Positions 33,997 through 43,878 are shown, counted from the stretch's first letter. The stretch is DNA of 64,000 bases from CAZDKK01 sp964506245 (GCA_964506245.1 CAZDKK010000002.1:91154-155153); one strand, 5' to 3'. Made by a program: numbers and translations. The notes: a model not told the origin generated them from the sequence alone.

Positions 33997-35835
33997 CTAC
34001 CTGACGACGATCTTCCCCCCGCTCCGGAATGCGCCCGCCCGCAGCTCGTAGAGATAGACCCCGGCGAGCAGGCCCTTGGTTGTCGCCGTGTGGGTGCCGA
34101 TCGGATACGCCCCTTGGGCCACCGTCTTGAGCTTCCTGCCGGACACATCATAGAGGTCGAGCGCGACCTCGCATCGACTGGGAAGCGTGAAATGGAAGGC
34201 CACGTCGCCCGCCAGGGAAGGGTTGAACACCGTGGCGCACGATGGGATGGCCCCGGGCGTCAAGTCCACTTCGCCGATGCCGCTGGAAGTGGCCCAAGCG
34301 ATGTGCAGTTCTTCCACGGTGGGACTCGCGAGCACCTCGGTCGTTGCCAGCAGCAGGCGATACTGGAAATACCGCGTGCCGTCCGCGACGTACGAGGAGA
34401 GATCATCCCCCGAAGCCACCACCGCGCTCCACGCGCCCATGTTGGCGGCGTCCCCCGAAGCACGCACTTCCACGCCGACGGATGTCTCGGGCGGCGTTGC
34501 GGAGGCCCAGCTGATGCTGCCCCAGTTGCCGACGGGATCGCCGCAGTCGAGGATCGAGGACTCGAGGGACCCACTGGCCACATACGCGCTCGATGGCTCG
34601 TACCAGAGGATGCTGTTGTCCCAGGAGAAGGAGGCCAGAACTTCCAGCGCCTGGTCACCGTCGACGTCGACCGCGAGCACGTCGTTGGGTCCAGCGGAAG
34701 TCCCGTCGACCTCGTGTCTGAGCCAGACGCGACCCAGGGCATCGACGTTCTCGTACCACATCACCCGGTCCCCATCGCGCTCGTTGCTGATTACGTCATT
34801 GTCGGCGTCCCCATCGAGGTCTGCGACGCGGGAGCTGAAGGGAGCGGCCAGGCTCGCACCCACCGCGTGCTCCGTCCAGGTGCCCCCAGCGCCGTCGTTC
34901 TCCCACCAGGCCACGCGCCCGGCATAGGATGCGCCGACGACATCCAGGTCGGTGTCCCCGTCCATGTCGGCCGCACGGCAGCTGAGCGCCTGCGGGAAGC
35001 TGGCGCAGATGAAATGCTTGGTCCAGGTGGCACCGGTGCCCATGTTCTCGTACCAGCAGATGTCCCCGGCGCCATAGGCGGCACCCACGATGTCGATGTC
35101 ATCGTCGCCATCGATCCGCGCGGCCACGGCCCACCAGGCATAGCTGAACGCGGCGTCGACGGTGTGCTCGACCCAGGTGGTGCCGATGCCGTCCGTGTTC
35201 TCCCACCAGAGGATGTCGCCGGCGTAGAACACGGCCCCGCACAGGTCGACATCGAGGTCGCCATCGAAATCGGCGGAGCAGACCGAGAAGGGACCGTTGA
35301 CGGACGCGTCGACGACGTGTGCGATCCACCCGCCGCCCGATCCGTCGTTCTCCCACCAAGTGATGGTGCTGCTGTCCTCCGATGTCGCGGCCACGTCGAG
35401 GTATCCGTCGCCGTTGATGTCGGCCACATGCACGCTGGCGGCGGTGGGGAAATCAGTGGCGATCGTGTGCTCGACCCAACCCCCACCCGTTCCATCGTTC
35501 GCCCACCAGGCCACCTGATTGCCTTGATAGGCAGCGCCCACGATGTCGGGGTCCTGGTCGCCATCGAGATCGCCGTAGTCGATGCAGGCGGGCTCGCCGA
35601 AGGTGGAGGTGACCGTGTGCGCAGTGGGCATGGCTGCAAGAAGCGTCAGGCCCCCGGGCGGACTCGCCCAGTCGATTCCCTGCGCAGATGCGAAGAGCGT
35701 GCCCCAATCCGCGACGGGTCCGGCGACGCCGCCCCCGCCCGACCAATCGGTCTGCAAGGCCTCAGCGCCGAGGGCCGGCGCTGCCAGCGCGAGGGCCAGA
35801 TATGCGACGGTCCCCGTGGCGGTCACGAATCTCAT
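33997..35835 (-). CDS. Secreted FG-GAP/VCBS-repeat protein with FlgD-like sorting tail
   Basis: A 612-residue exported protein. After the signal peptide (GTVAYLALALAAPALGAEA) are about seven FG-GAP/VCBS-type units with the calcium-binding pattern DLDGDQDPDIVGAAY, DINGDGYLDVAAT and DMDGDTDLDVVGAS, each followed by WWEND-type residues. The tail LDLYDVSGRKLKTVAQGAY and GVYLYELRAGAF is a FlgD-like sorting domain. It probably forms a beta-propeller at the cell surface. The ATG at 35835 is preceded by AGGGAAT. It converges with the AfsR-like gene, 18 bases away. A 28-bp tandem duplication lies upstream. Confidence 0.86.
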   Translation of the reverse strand: MRFVTATGTVAYLALALAAPALGAEALQTDWSGGGGVAGPVADWGTLFASAQGIDWASPPGGLTLLAAMPTAHTVTSTFGEPACIDYGDLDGDQDPDIVGAAYQGNQVAWWANDGTGGGWVEHTIATDFPTAASVHVADINGDGYLDVAATSEDSSTITWWENDGSGGGWIAHVVDASVNGPFSVCSADFDGDLDVDLCGAVFYAGDILWWENTDGIGTTWVEHTVDAAFSYAWWAVAARIDGDDDIDIVGAAYGAGDICWYENMGTGATWTKHFICASFPQALSCRAADMDGDTDLDVVGASYAGRVAWWENDGAGGTWTEHAVGASLAAPFSSRVADLDGDADNDVISNERDGDRVMWYENVDALGRVWLRHEVDGTSAGPNDVLAVDVDGDQALEVLASFSWDNSILWYEPSSAYVASGSLESSILDCGDPVGNWGSISWASATPPETSVGVEVRASGDAANMGAWSAVVASGDDLSSYVADGTRYFQYRLLLATTEVLASPTVEELHIAWATSSGIGEVDLTPGAIPSCATVFNPSLAGDVAFHFTLPSRCEVALDLYDVSGRKLKTVAQGAYPIGTHTATTKGLLAGVYLYELRAGAFRSGGKIVVR

Positions 35836-36448
35836 ATTCCCTGTCCTTTCGCGGCACATCGCCGTCATCCTCGGCACCCCATGCAGGCCCCCACGACCCG
35901 GACGCCGCCGCGGACTGCCCATCCGCATGACGCCGCCGTGGACTGCCCATCCGCATCGAGTATGGTCGAGGGGCGCATCAGAAACGTCTCATGAGCGTCT
36001 CACGGCCCGGAAATCGCCTGGCGGGACGCGGGGGAGCTCGGGGGCGCGGGCGTCTCGGGGGTGTGTGGGGTCTCGCGGGCGCGGGGCATTGGGTGAGTCC
36101 TTCGAGATGCTAACCCTTTCACGGACCTGCAAGCTGGACGGGCCGATGGCACTCGTGCACCAGGGCATGATCGATCTGGGAGACGCAAAGGTCTTCCAGG
36201 TCGTCGCCGGACCCGGGAAGGCCTTGGATATCTTGAAGCGGGGGCTGATCACCGAGATGGCTCCGACAAGCCCGGCCGTGGCCAGATCCGCAGGGGTCAA
36301 GACCCGCGGTCGGGTCGGAGACACCGGTCCTGAACGTCGCAAGAGAATGGCGCAGCACATCCTTCGTGCGTCCGGCGCGTCCCGGACGCTGACGGCAACC
36401 AGGGAGGTTGTGATGCGCCAGCTTCGTCCTCGGCCGTACGAGGAGCCG
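35836..36448. other. Intergenic region with a 28-bp tandem duplication
   Basis: About 610 bases between two minus-strand secreted-protein genes. The first part holds the duplication at 35902-35956. A plus-strand frame from 36107 (MLTLSRTCKLDG) looks partly protein-like but runs on antisense into the beta-helix gene, so it is not annotated. Nothing else is supported. Confidence 0.45.
35902..35956. repeat. 28-bp tandem duplication
   Basis: Copies at 35902-35929 and 35930-35956 read ACGCCGCCG(C/T)GGACTGCCC followed by ATCCGCAT, with one mismatch. It lies upstream of the FG-GAP protein gene and could be slippage or a regulator site pair. Confidence 0.7.
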
Positions 36449-37639
36449 TCACCGCCGAAAGACGGCTTTGATCTCACCCCACGTGGACAAGATCGCGGGG
36501 CTCGGTCCGCCCCCCGATGGGCAACCGACGCCCAGTGCGCCAATCTGCCCGCATTGCGGATCGGACGCGCAGGGCGACCCCGCCTGCAGCTCGTAGCATC
36601 CGTCAAAACCGGTGCACGGGCAATCGCGGGGATCGCAGAACAGGGGATCGACGAACAGGTTGTGGCCCTGCCACTGCACTGGCCCGAAGATCCCACTGGA
36701 ATCGACGTCGCAGCAGGTGAGGGTCGGGGATCCGAAGGGGGAGTCGACCCAGATCTGGTCGCCGCTTTCCGCGCAGTTGCCCCATACGATCGTGTGGTCG
36801 ACCAGGGCATTGCTGCAGACGAGACCTCCACCCTCGCCGTAGGAGGCATTGCCGGAGAAGGTGCAGTAGGAGATCTCGGCGTCCCGGCAGCCCAATCCTC
36901 CGGCCCCGTAGATGGCACCATTGCAGATGAAGGTGCAGCGCGTGAATACACCGGAGGTCACGGCAGCACCGCCTCCGAAGCCGTCGGCGCCGTTGGCGAT
37001 GAACGTGCAGTCGGTGAAGGTGCCGTCTCCGTCCGCCCCGCCTCCTCCATCCCCGGCGTAATTGCGGATGAAGTCGCAGCCCTGAAAGGTGACGGCCGTG
37101 AGCATCGGCCTGCAACGAACCGCTCCGCCGAAGGCCGCCTCGTTGCCCTCGAATCGGCAGTCGATGAAGGACGGATTGCCGCGCTCGCAGTACACGGCGC
37201 CGCCGCTCTCATAGCCCGCGTTGTTCTGGAAGTGGCAGTTCACGATCGTAGGGGAAGAAGAGCCGTAGATCGCGAGCGCTGGGCCATCCACATACCCATC
37301 GTGGCCGAAGTCCCAGATGCCGATGCCTTCCAGCCTGGTGTCCGGGCCCTCGCCCTGATCGATCAGGAATCCCCACGCCTGCCCTTGGCCAGAGATGCGG
37401 CAGGCGGCAGGGTTCCCGCTCGCCGACCGGATGGTGACCGCACGACCAGGCAGGTGGATGTCATGGTTCCCCGGACCCACATAGACCCCATCGGCCATCT
37501 CGATGACGTCGCCCGAATCGGCCAGAGCGATGGCGGCCTGCAGGCCGCCGGGATACTCCGGTGTGATCGGGATGACCTCGGCTCGGGGAGTACTGGACAG
37601 CAGGAGACCCACGACAAAGCAGGACAGCAGGCGGTGCAC
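36449..37639 (-). CDS. Secreted right-handed beta-helix protein
   Basis: A 396-residue exported protein with signal peptide LLSCFVVGLLLSSTPRA. The body is a run of beta-helix rungs of about 25 residues (SPTIVNCHFQNNAGYESGGA, PSFIDCRFEGNEAAFGGAV, CTFSGNASYGEGGGL). It ends with a cysteine-rich segment (CGQIGALGVGCPS) and the final STWGEIKAVFRR. The GTG at 37639 has AGGAGG 6 bases upstream. Three other proteins here have the same body and the Cys segment, and two share the WGxIKxxFR end. A TATACT element lies at 37700-37705. It may be a surface carbohydrate-binding or lyase-like protein, but I see no catalytic site. Confidence 0.85.
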   Translation of the reverse strand: MHRLLSCFVVGLLLSSTPRAEVIPITPEYPGGLQAAIALADSGDVIEMADGVYVGPGNHDIHLPGRAVTIRSASGNPAACRISGQGQAWGFLIDQGEGPDTRLEGIGIWDFGHDGYVDGPALAIYGSSSPTIVNCHFQNNAGYESGGAVYCERGNPSFIDCRFEGNEAAFGGAVRCRPMLTAVTFQGCDFIRNYAGDGGGGADGDGTFTDCTFIANGADGFGGGAAVTSGVFTRCTFICNGAIYGAGGLGCRDAEISYCTFSGNASYGEGGGLVCSNALVDHTIVWGNCAESGDQIWVDSPFGSPTLTCCDVDSSGIFGPVQWQGHNLFVDPLFCDPRDCPCTGFDGCYELQAGSPCASDPQCGQIGALGVGCPSGGGPSPAILSTWGEIKAVFRR

Positions 37640-37869
37640 AGAAACCTCCTGAGCTGAGCGCGGAGCCGAACGGCAATTGCACGGGTGCGATTCATTGATA
37701 GTATAGCCGATCCTGACCGGTGCGCTCTGGAGTTCTTGTGGGCAGCGGGCCGCGCCCCGAGCCCACCCGAGGAAGCTCCAACCGCTCCTCCCAGCCCCGG
37801 GGGTTGAAAACCCCTCGGGTGCGGAACGAAGAGCCTTGGAGGTATCGGAAACTCACTCGGGCGGTCCGC

Positions 37870-39885
37870 ATGTCCCTCATCACAGCCAGTGGCCTGGCGA
37901 AGTCCTTCGGGGCATTCACCGTCTTCCACGGGGTATCGCTGCAGATCCCCCGCGACGGCCGCATTGCCTTGGTGGGCCCCAACGGCGTGGGCAAGACCAC
38001 CCTGCTGCGCATCCTGGCCGGGCTCGACGATCCCTCGGCGGGTACCGTCCATCGCGCCCGGGCACTGCGCGTCGGCTACCTGTCCCAGGAGGCGATCGGT
38101 GACGCACGTGGTACGCTTTGGGAGAGCTGCCTCGAGGCGCTGTCCGCACTGCGCGAGCAGGAAGCGGAACTCGCCGGCGTCGAGCGGCGGCTCTCCCAGG
38201 CGCCGGAGGATGCGGCTTTGCTGGAGCAATACGGCGAGCTCCAGCAGGCCTTCGAGCTGGCCGGCGGGTACACCTACCCGACGCGCCTCCAGCAGACGCT
38301 CAGCGGCCTCGGTTTCCGCGAGCGCGACTACGGCATGCCGCTGGAGAAGCTCTCGGGTGGCCAGCAGACCCGCGCCCAGCTTGCCCGCCTTCTTCTGGCT
38401 GCCCCCGACCTGCTGATCCTCGATGAACCCACCAACCATCTCGACATCGAAGCCGTCGAATGGCTCGAGGGCTGTCTGCGCGAGTGGCGCGGTGCGGTCT
38501 TGGTAGTGTCCCATGACCGGTACTTCATGGACCGGGTGGTCACACACGTCTACGAGCTGCGCTCGTTCGGACTCGAGTCCTTCCGCGGCAATTACACCAC
38601 CTTCGCGCAGCAGCGCCAGATCCGCTGGGACGATCGCGCCAACTACATCGCCGCTGTAAAGGAGGAGCTGGAACACGAGCTGGAGTTCGTCCGGAAGCAC
38701 ATCGCCGGTCTGCTGACGAATCAGGCCAAGGGACGCCTGCGGCGGGTGAGTCGCAAGATTCGCGCCATCGAGAACCACGGCTTCGAAGGCGTGCGCGGCA
38801 AGCGCTGGCTCGAGATCGGCACCAGCGATCGCACCATGGGTGTGGAGGAGGCCTGGCAGAAGCTCAAGGCCTTGGCGGGCACCGATCATGATCCCGGAAG
38901 GATCTCGTTTCACCTGAAGCCCCGGCGACATGGCGGGAACATCATCCTGCGCGCCCAGAATGCCTGCATCGGCTATCCCGGTCGTCTGCTCTTCCGCATC
39001 GACGAGCTGGCCCTGCAGCGCGGGCACCGCGTGGCGATCATCGGCGGCAATGGATCGGGCAAGACGACCCTGCTGAGAACGATGCTGGGCGAGGTGGGCG
39101 TCCTGAGCGGCCGTCTGCAGATCGGGCAGGGACTGGACTTCGGGTACTTCACCCAGGCCCACGAGGACCTTGATCCGTCCCGCACGCTGATCGAGGAGAT
39201 TCAGAGCATCGCCGCCGACATGCAACCACCCGAGATCCGGCACTTCCTCGGGCGGTTTCGCTTCTCGGGCGAGGACCATTTCAAGACGATCTCGGTGCTC
39301 TCGGGTGGCGAGCGCGGCCGGCTGGCACTGGCCAAGCTGTCCCTCTCCAAGGCCAACCTGCTCCTGCTGGACGAGCCGACCAACCATCTGGACCTTCCAT
39401 CGCAGGAGGTCCTGCAGCAGATGCTGGTCGAGTACACCGGCACGATCCTGCTCGTCTCGCACGACCGCTATCTGATCGATGCCCTGGCGACCCAGATCTG
39501 GGCGATCGATGCCGAACATGCCCGCCTGGTCGTGTTCGCGGGCGGATACGCCGCGTACAAGGCCTGGCTGGCGGAGTCGGCGGCGGGGGACGTGGCCGAA
39601 CCGAGCGTCCAGCCGGCACAGGCATCGCGCGCGGCGCGTGCGCGCAAGCCATCCGTGACCGCATCCGGGGCCCGGGAGCAGCAGCGCCGTGAGGAGCTGG
39701 CCCGCGTGGAGGAGACGATCGCGGATCTCGAGGCGCGCCTCGCGCTGACGGAGGAGCAGCTCGCCCATCCGCCCTCCGATCCGCAGGCGCTGCAGCGTCT
39801 GGCGGCCATGCACCAGAGCCTGCGGGATGCGGTCGTCGTCTGGATGACGAAGTGGGAAGGGCTGCAGGGCGACCGTGCGCCGTAG
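37870..39885 (+). CDS. ABC-F family ATPase
   Basis: A 671-residue protein with two ABC cassettes and no membrane segment. Walker A motifs are GPNGVGKTT (36-44) and GGNGSGKTT (about 393-401); the signatures are LSGGQQTRAQLARLL and LSGGERGRLALAKL, each with DEPTNHLD. The linker between cassettes (about residues 240-320) is charged and contains the ABC-F type KGRLRRVSRKI. A C-terminal coiled coil (QQRREELARVEETIADLEAR) resembles Uup. ABC-F proteins act on ribosomes or, in Uup, near DNA. The ATG at 37870 is preferred over 37720 since the extra residues are not family-like. No antibiotic-resistance role can be concluded. Confidence 0.9.
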   Translation: MSLITASGLAKSFGAFTVFHGVSLQIPRDGRIALVGPNGVGKTTLLRILAGLDDPSAGTVHRARALRVGYLSQEAIGDARGTLWESCLEALSALREQEAELAGVERRLSQAPEDAALLEQYGELQQAFELAGGYTYPTRLQQTLSGLGFRERDYGMPLEKLSGGQQTRAQLARLLLAAPDLLILDEPTNHLDIEAVEWLEGCLREWRGAVLVVSHDRYFMDRVVTHVYELRSFGLESFRGNYTTFAQQRQIRWDDRANYIAAVKEELEHELEFVRKHIAGLLTNQAKGRLRRVSRKIRAIENHGFEGVRGKRWLEIGTSDRTMGVEEAWQKLKALAGTDHDPGRISFHLKPRRHGGNIILRAQNACIGYPGRLLFRIDELALQRGHRVAIIGGNGSGKTTLLRTMLGEVGVLSGRLQIGQGLDFGYFTQAHEDLDPSRTLIEEIQSIAADMQPPEIRHFLGRFRFSGEDHFKTISVLSGGERGRLALAKLSLSKANLLLLDEPTNHLDLPSQEVLQQMLVEYTGTILLVSHDRYLIDALATQIWAIDAEHARLVVFAGGYAAYKAWLAESAAGDVAEPSVQPAQASRAARARKPSVTASGAREQQRREELARVEETIADLEARLALTEEQLAHPPSDPQALQRLAAMHQSLRDAVVVWMTKWEGLQGDRAP

Positions 39886-39923
39886 GACCGCGCCAGCGAC
39901 CGGGTCCCTGCATGGAGTCGGCG

Positions 39924-40856
39924 TCACTCGAAACGCTCCCCGAAGTGGCTGTTGCGCTTGATCAGCAGCCGTGCGTGCGCGTAGTCGAAGACGAGATTGA
40001 ATCTGCGCAGCACCGCGTTCGCGAGCACGGCGTCGGCCTCGCCCGCCTTCGAGCGAATCTCCGCCGGGGCGAACGCGGCGACCACGTCGTGCAACTCGTG
40101 GGGGCCGAGGATGAGCTTGGCGATCCTGCCCCGCTTTCCATGGATGTCCCCGCTCAGGCCGCGGCCCAGGTAGGCTTCCGTCGTCTCTTGCGGAAGTGTG
40201 AGCTTCATGCCGTCTCTGAGCAGCAGCTCGATGCCCTCGCCCGAGGCGCAGTCGATGTAGGTCTTGAGCGGGATCGGGGCCTCACGATCGACGACGATCG
40301 AGACGTCGAGAAAGGGAAGGTTGTTCTTGCCGAACGTGAGCGGCACCGCTGTCCAGTCGGGCACGGGCTCGAACGCCTGCGGATCGCGCAGAGTGAGGGT
40401 GAGGCTGTCGAAGTCGACTTCCACCGCGTAGTGCCCGAGCAGGGTATAGCCGATCACGCCATCGACCCCGGCACTCTCCATGGTGCCCTCGGACAGGATG
40501 ATGATGCGCTGATTCACGAACCCCACCTCTCCGACACGGAAGCCGGCAGAGTCCGAGAAACACGCCTTGGAGGGCGGCCCTCCCCCGGCCCCGGGGATGA
40601 CGGCATCGATCAGGGTGTGGATTCCGAGCGAGTCCTTAAGCTCGGGCTTGAAGAGGAGGAGGCCATCGAAGCCCATCCCGGTGTCGAGGATGAGGTGGAG
40701 TTCGCGCAGCCCCTCGAACTGCACCGGGACCATTGTCTTATCGCGGACCAGGGTGATGGGAACGGAGGGGTCAGCCGCCCAGACGACCGTGCTCGTGAGA
40801 GTCAGCGCCAGGGACAGAAATGCTGGACGCCACGCCGCGTGACGATAGGGACACAC
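39924..40856 (-). CDS. Secreted retropepsin-like (aspartyl protease fold) protein
   Basis: A 310-residue exported protein with signal peptide LSLALTLTSTVVWAADP. The first half shows the aspartyl-protease motif LILDTGMGFDGLLL and VDGVIGYTLLG. The second half repeats the fold with YIDCASGEGIELLL, in which the expected DTG is DCAS. Bacterial proteins of this type have two retropepsin-like lobes. The Asp in the second lobe remains but its neighbours differ, so proteolysis is not certain. The GTG at 40856 follows GAGGAAG. It converges with the ABC-F gene, 38 bases away. Confidence 0.78.
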   Translation of the reverse strand: MCPYRHAAWRPAFLSLALTLTSTVVWAADPSVPITLVRDKTMVPVQFEGLRELHLILDTGMGFDGLLLFKPELKDSLGIHTLIDAVIPGAGGGPPSKACFSDSAGFRVGEVGFVNQRIIILSEGTMESAGVDGVIGYTLLGHYAVEVDFDSLTLTLRDPQAFEPVPDWTAVPLTFGKNNLPFLDVSIVVDREAPIPLKTYIDCASGEGIELLLRDGMKLTLPQETTEAYLGRGLSGDIHGKRGRIAKLILGPHELHDVVAAFAPAEIRSKAGEADAVLANAVLRRFNLVFDYAHARLLIKRNSHFGERFE

Positions 40857-41317
40857 TGCATTCTTCCTCGTCGTTCCGTTGCACTGGGTCCTCCGCTGCT
40901 CGGGCAGGATGGACTGCCGCGGTCAGGATAGGCGAGAATCGACCTGGCGCACGGGAGAATTGTCGAGCCCGCGGCGGGTCCATGGCCGCGTTCGCTGCTC
41001 GGCAAGGCATGCCTCCTCTGTCTCGCCCCGCACACGTTTCCTGTATCGCCCCGTGCACATCTGCCCGCCCCTGGGCCGGCCCGCTGCCAGCCAGGGCGAC
41101 CCATCTGTCCGTGCAACTGCCGCAGCCCCACGCCATTCAGGCCACCTCGATCGCACCGAATCCGTGATGGCACGGATGTTGGAACACCCCGGGGGCAAGA
41201 GCGCGACCCCGGAACCAACAAGACGGCGGGAGAGACGACAGGGACGACGGGGCCCAGGACGTGGCAAAGCGGCGCGCGGGTGACTCCCCGGCGCAGCGCG
41301 GACGGAGGAGGCGAGTC
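40857..41317. other. Divergent intergenic region
   Basis: About 460 bases between the divergent protease-like and lipoprotein genes. It must hold promoters for both, but no convincing -35/-10 pair was seen. No gene is supported in it. Confidence 0.5.
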
Positions 41318-42631
41318 ATGAAAGCGTGGAAGAATGACAGTCGAATGCTGGCGAAGACTGCGACCCTGTGCATGCTGATCGCCATGGGTGGAGTGTTGAC
41401 CGTGGATCTGTGCGGCTGCGACAGCGAGGGCCCGACCCGGGCGCACCACACCCCGGTGGGTCCGCCGCCGCCCGGGCCACTGGCTCAGGCCAGCTTCGGT
41501 GGGTCGGACCTCACCTTCTGGCCCTACGTGGGCACCACGTTGGACAGCCAGGGATCGGACCCCGTGAACCTGATCTTCGTGGGCAAGGCGAGCCCGGCCG
41601 AGGTGCGCGCGGCCCTCATGGCGCTGGACGGCGACCGCAGTGCCGTGGGCCTGCCCCCGATCGAGCCGTTCACATCGACCTGGACGGACGCGAACGGCGA
41701 TGTGCAGGCCACGTATGCCGAGGATGGCGGATGGGTCGGGAGTGTGATCCAGCTCCAGCTCGGGGGCTACGGTCCGATGCGCGTGCATCTGCGCCTCTTC
41801 GGCACGGACGCGGGCTTCGGCAGCGAAGGGACCTGGACGCTGGGCAGCGCGCACTTCGAGATGCTCATCCCGGGCACGGCGGATCACCAGGTGCTGAGCT
41901 GGGAGCTGGCCGAGGGCGTGGTGGTGGGCGACCTGGCGCGCAGCGGTCTGCTCGATGGCGCCAAGCCTTCAGTCGCCGTACCCGGGATCAACGCAGCGCC
42001 CGGGTATCGCGAGATCCCGGCCATGATCTACAACGAACTTCCCACGGATCTGCGCAGGCTGATCGACGGCCCGGTTGACAACGTCACCGAGCCCGTGCCC
42101 ATCAAGACCGACGGCAGCGCCACGCTGCTCAACCTGGCCGATGCCGCGGGAATCACGGCGGGCAGGTTCACGGATGGGTTCACGATGACCTACGACATGG
42201 TGATGCCGAAGCCCTTCTGCGGTACGGAGGAGAGCGCCTGGGTCCATGTGGCCGGCCCGGTCGAGTTCCACAAGACAGTAGATGTGACGGCTGATGGCGG
42301 CTACAGCTTCGCCGCTGGCTACACCGGTGAGCTGATCGTGACGCCCATGGACCTGACGAAGAACCCGCCGGCGCCTGCCGGACCGTCCTATGCGGCCGTG
42401 GTGAGCGACGACCAGGTGGGCTGGATCACTGCGCAGGGGTGGGATGTGTCGTCCACCGTCGAGCGGATGGCCAACCGCCCATCCGGCAAGGAGCACCTGC
42501 GCGTCGAGCTGCGGCTGGAGTCGGACGGTGAGCGAGAAGCGCTGATCGACGCGAGCTGTCTGCCCGAGGATGACGCAGACAGCGGGACCTATCAGCGCGG
42601 GACGTCTCTCCAGGAGGACCGGTCGCGCTAG
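41318..42631 (+). CDS. Putative lipoprotein with LssY C-terminal-like domain
   Basis: A 437-residue exported protein. The leader ends MGGVLTVDLCGCDS, where Cys in LCGC may be a lipid anchor. A region near residues 70-190 (DPVNLIFVGKASPAEVRAAL, RVHLRLFGTDAGFGSEG) recalls the LssY C-terminal domain (NLVFVG, HLRLF), but the match is tentative. The rest is beta-rich with no catalytic motif. The ATG at 41318 follows GGAGGCGAGT, decisively better than the frame start at 41261. It stands alone on its strand, followed by the carbonic anhydrase gene on the other strand. Confidence 0.68.
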   Translation: MKAWKNDSRMLAKTATLCMLIAMGGVLTVDLCGCDSEGPTRAHHTPVGPPPPGPLAQASFGGSDLTFWPYVGTTLDSQGSDPVNLIFVGKASPAEVRAALMALDGDRSAVGLPPIEPFTSTWTDANGDVQATYAEDGGWVGSVIQLQLGGYGPMRVHLRLFGTDAGFGSEGTWTLGSAHFEMLIPGTADHQVLSWELAEGVVVGDLARSGLLDGAKPSVAVPGINAAPGYREIPAMIYNELPTDLRRLIDGPVDNVTEPVPIKTDGSATLLNLADAAGITAGRFTDGFTMTYDMVMPKPFCGTEESAWVHVAGPVEFHKTVDVTADGGYSFAAGYTGELIVTPMDLTKNPPAPAGPSYAAVVSDDQVGWITAQGWDVSSTVERMANRPSGKEHLRVELRLESDGEREALIDASCLPEDDADSGTYQRGTSLQEDRSR

Positions 42632-42708
42632 GCAAACGTGTGGGGATGCGTCATCTCGCTACCGTTCGACAGCCGGCCCCCGATCCACCCGGGTCTGGGG
42701 CCGGTGCC

Positions 42709-43689
42709 TCAGTGCTGTGCGATTCGGCCTGAACCGTTCGCCCCCCGGGCCGAACGCACCAGGGTTGCCTCCTCCGGATGCGGCCCCAGCCAGTTCACCT
42801 TGCCGGACGCGAGATCGTAGATGGCCCCCACGATGGCGACCTCCCGCGCAGCGACCAGCTCTCTGGCCACCGAGCTGCCGGTGAGTAGGTCCTTGATCGC
42901 CTGCATGATGTTCGCCCGCACGACGAACGGCACGAGGCTCTCGCCGGTGAGGCCGGGATGGAGGCGGCGCGCATCCGCCATCGCGCGCTCGATGTTGTCG
43001 AGCAGACCCGGGAGGCTGCCTTCCAGCTCGGTTTCGGTCGCGACCGCGGTCACCGCGCCGCATTTTTCGTGACCCAGGACAACCAGCAGCGGCGTGTGCA
43101 GGTGCCCGATCCCGTACTCCATGGTGGCGATCTCATCGATGTCCGCAACGTTTCCCGCCACGCGTACAACGAAGATGTCTCCCAGCCCCTGATCGAAGAG
43201 GATCTCGGGGGGCACGCGCGAGTCGGAGCAGCAGAGGATGGTGGCGATGGGGTGTTGCCCCTGCTCATTCAGCTCGGCCAGCCGGGCCGCGTCCTGGTGT
43301 GGATGCTGCGGGGTGCCGGCGCGGAAGCGCTGGTTGCCCTCCTTCAGTCGAGTGAGCGCCTCATCGGACGGGGTGACCACCGGCGCCGCAGCCGGGGCAG
43401 ATGCATTCGTCCCGTGTTTCTCTGCCGCTGGCTTGCTCTCCTTCTTCGTCCCGTGCTGCTTGGTCTTGGTCTCCGACCCGTGCTTCTTGACCTTCTTCTC
43501 CGAGGAGGATTCGGCGCTGGACGAACCCACTCGCTGTCCGACTGCGGCCGTCAAGGTCTCTGATGCGGGCGCAGCGAGCCTTCCTGCGGCCGGGCGCGGC
43601 CCCGCCGCGCCGACGAGGAATGCGATCAGGGTCATCGGCAGAATCCGGGTCGATGCGCGCACGTCCACCTCCAGGGCCCGGGGCTTCAT
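42709..43689 (-). CDS. Exported beta-carbonic anhydrase
   Basis: A 326-residue beta-class carbonic anhydrase. The zinc ligands are Cys154 with Asp156 and Arg158 (CSDSR), His207 and Cys210 (GHEKCGAV). The active-site dyad is intact. An N-terminal leader (PMTLIAFLVGAAGPRPAAG) suggests export. A Lys/His/Ser-rich linker (VKKHGSETKTKQHGTKK) separates it from the catalytic domain. The enzyme interconverts CO2 and bicarbonate, probably in the periplasm. The ATG at 43689 has only a weak AGG upstream. A terminator-like hairpin lies at 43807-43826, after the PEP-CTERM gene. Confidence 0.9.
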   Translation of the reverse strand: MKPRALEVDVRASTRILPMTLIAFLVGAAGPRPAAGRLAAPASETLTAAVGQRVGSSSAESSSEKKVKKHGSETKTKQHGTKKESKPAAEKHGTNASAPAAAPVVTPSDEALTRLKEGNQRFRAGTPQHPHQDAARLAELNEQGQHPIATILCCSDSRVPPEILFDQGLGDIFVVRVAGNVADIDEIATMEYGIGHLHTPLLVVLGHEKCGAVTAVATETELEGSLPGLLDNIERAMADARRLHPGLTGESLVPFVVRANIMQAIKDLLTGSSVARELVAAREVAIVGAIYDLASGKVNWLGPHPEEATLVRSARGANGSGRIAQH

Positions 43690-43806
43690 AGAACCTGCGG
43701 TGCCTTTGTCTTATCGGCCCGTGAGGTGGAGATCATGAACCCGGAGTCGGGGAGGGCTGGCGGGGCGAGCTGCGCAGGCTCGCGCGTCTCGAGAGAGGCG
43801 GAAGCG

Positions 43807-43826
43807 CGGGGGTAAGAGAACCCCCG
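43807..43826 (-). terminator. Hairpin after the PEP-CTERM gene
   Basis: CGGGGGT at 43807-43813 pairs with ACCCCCG at 43820-43826 over a 6-base loop. It lies downstream of the PEP-CTERM gene, before the carbonic anhydrase gene. A second C/G-rich palindrome follows. It lacks a T-run, so termination strength is doubtful. Confidence 0.45.
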
Positions 43827-43878
43827 AGGGTTGTTCACCCCCGGGGGGTCGTGTCGAGTTCCGCAGAGCGGCCTGCGA

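Noticed and set aside
34090..35994. 634-residue plus-strand frame
   Set aside because: It is antisense to the FG-GAP protein gene and mirrors its repeats.
35582..37657. 691-residue plus-strand frame, including a partly protein-like part from 36107
   Set aside because: It runs antisense through two secreted-protein genes, and the part in the spacer has no ribosome site or family match.
37363..39927. 854-residue minus-strand frame
   Set aside because: It lies opposite the ABC-F gene, which has full family motifs; the frame has none.
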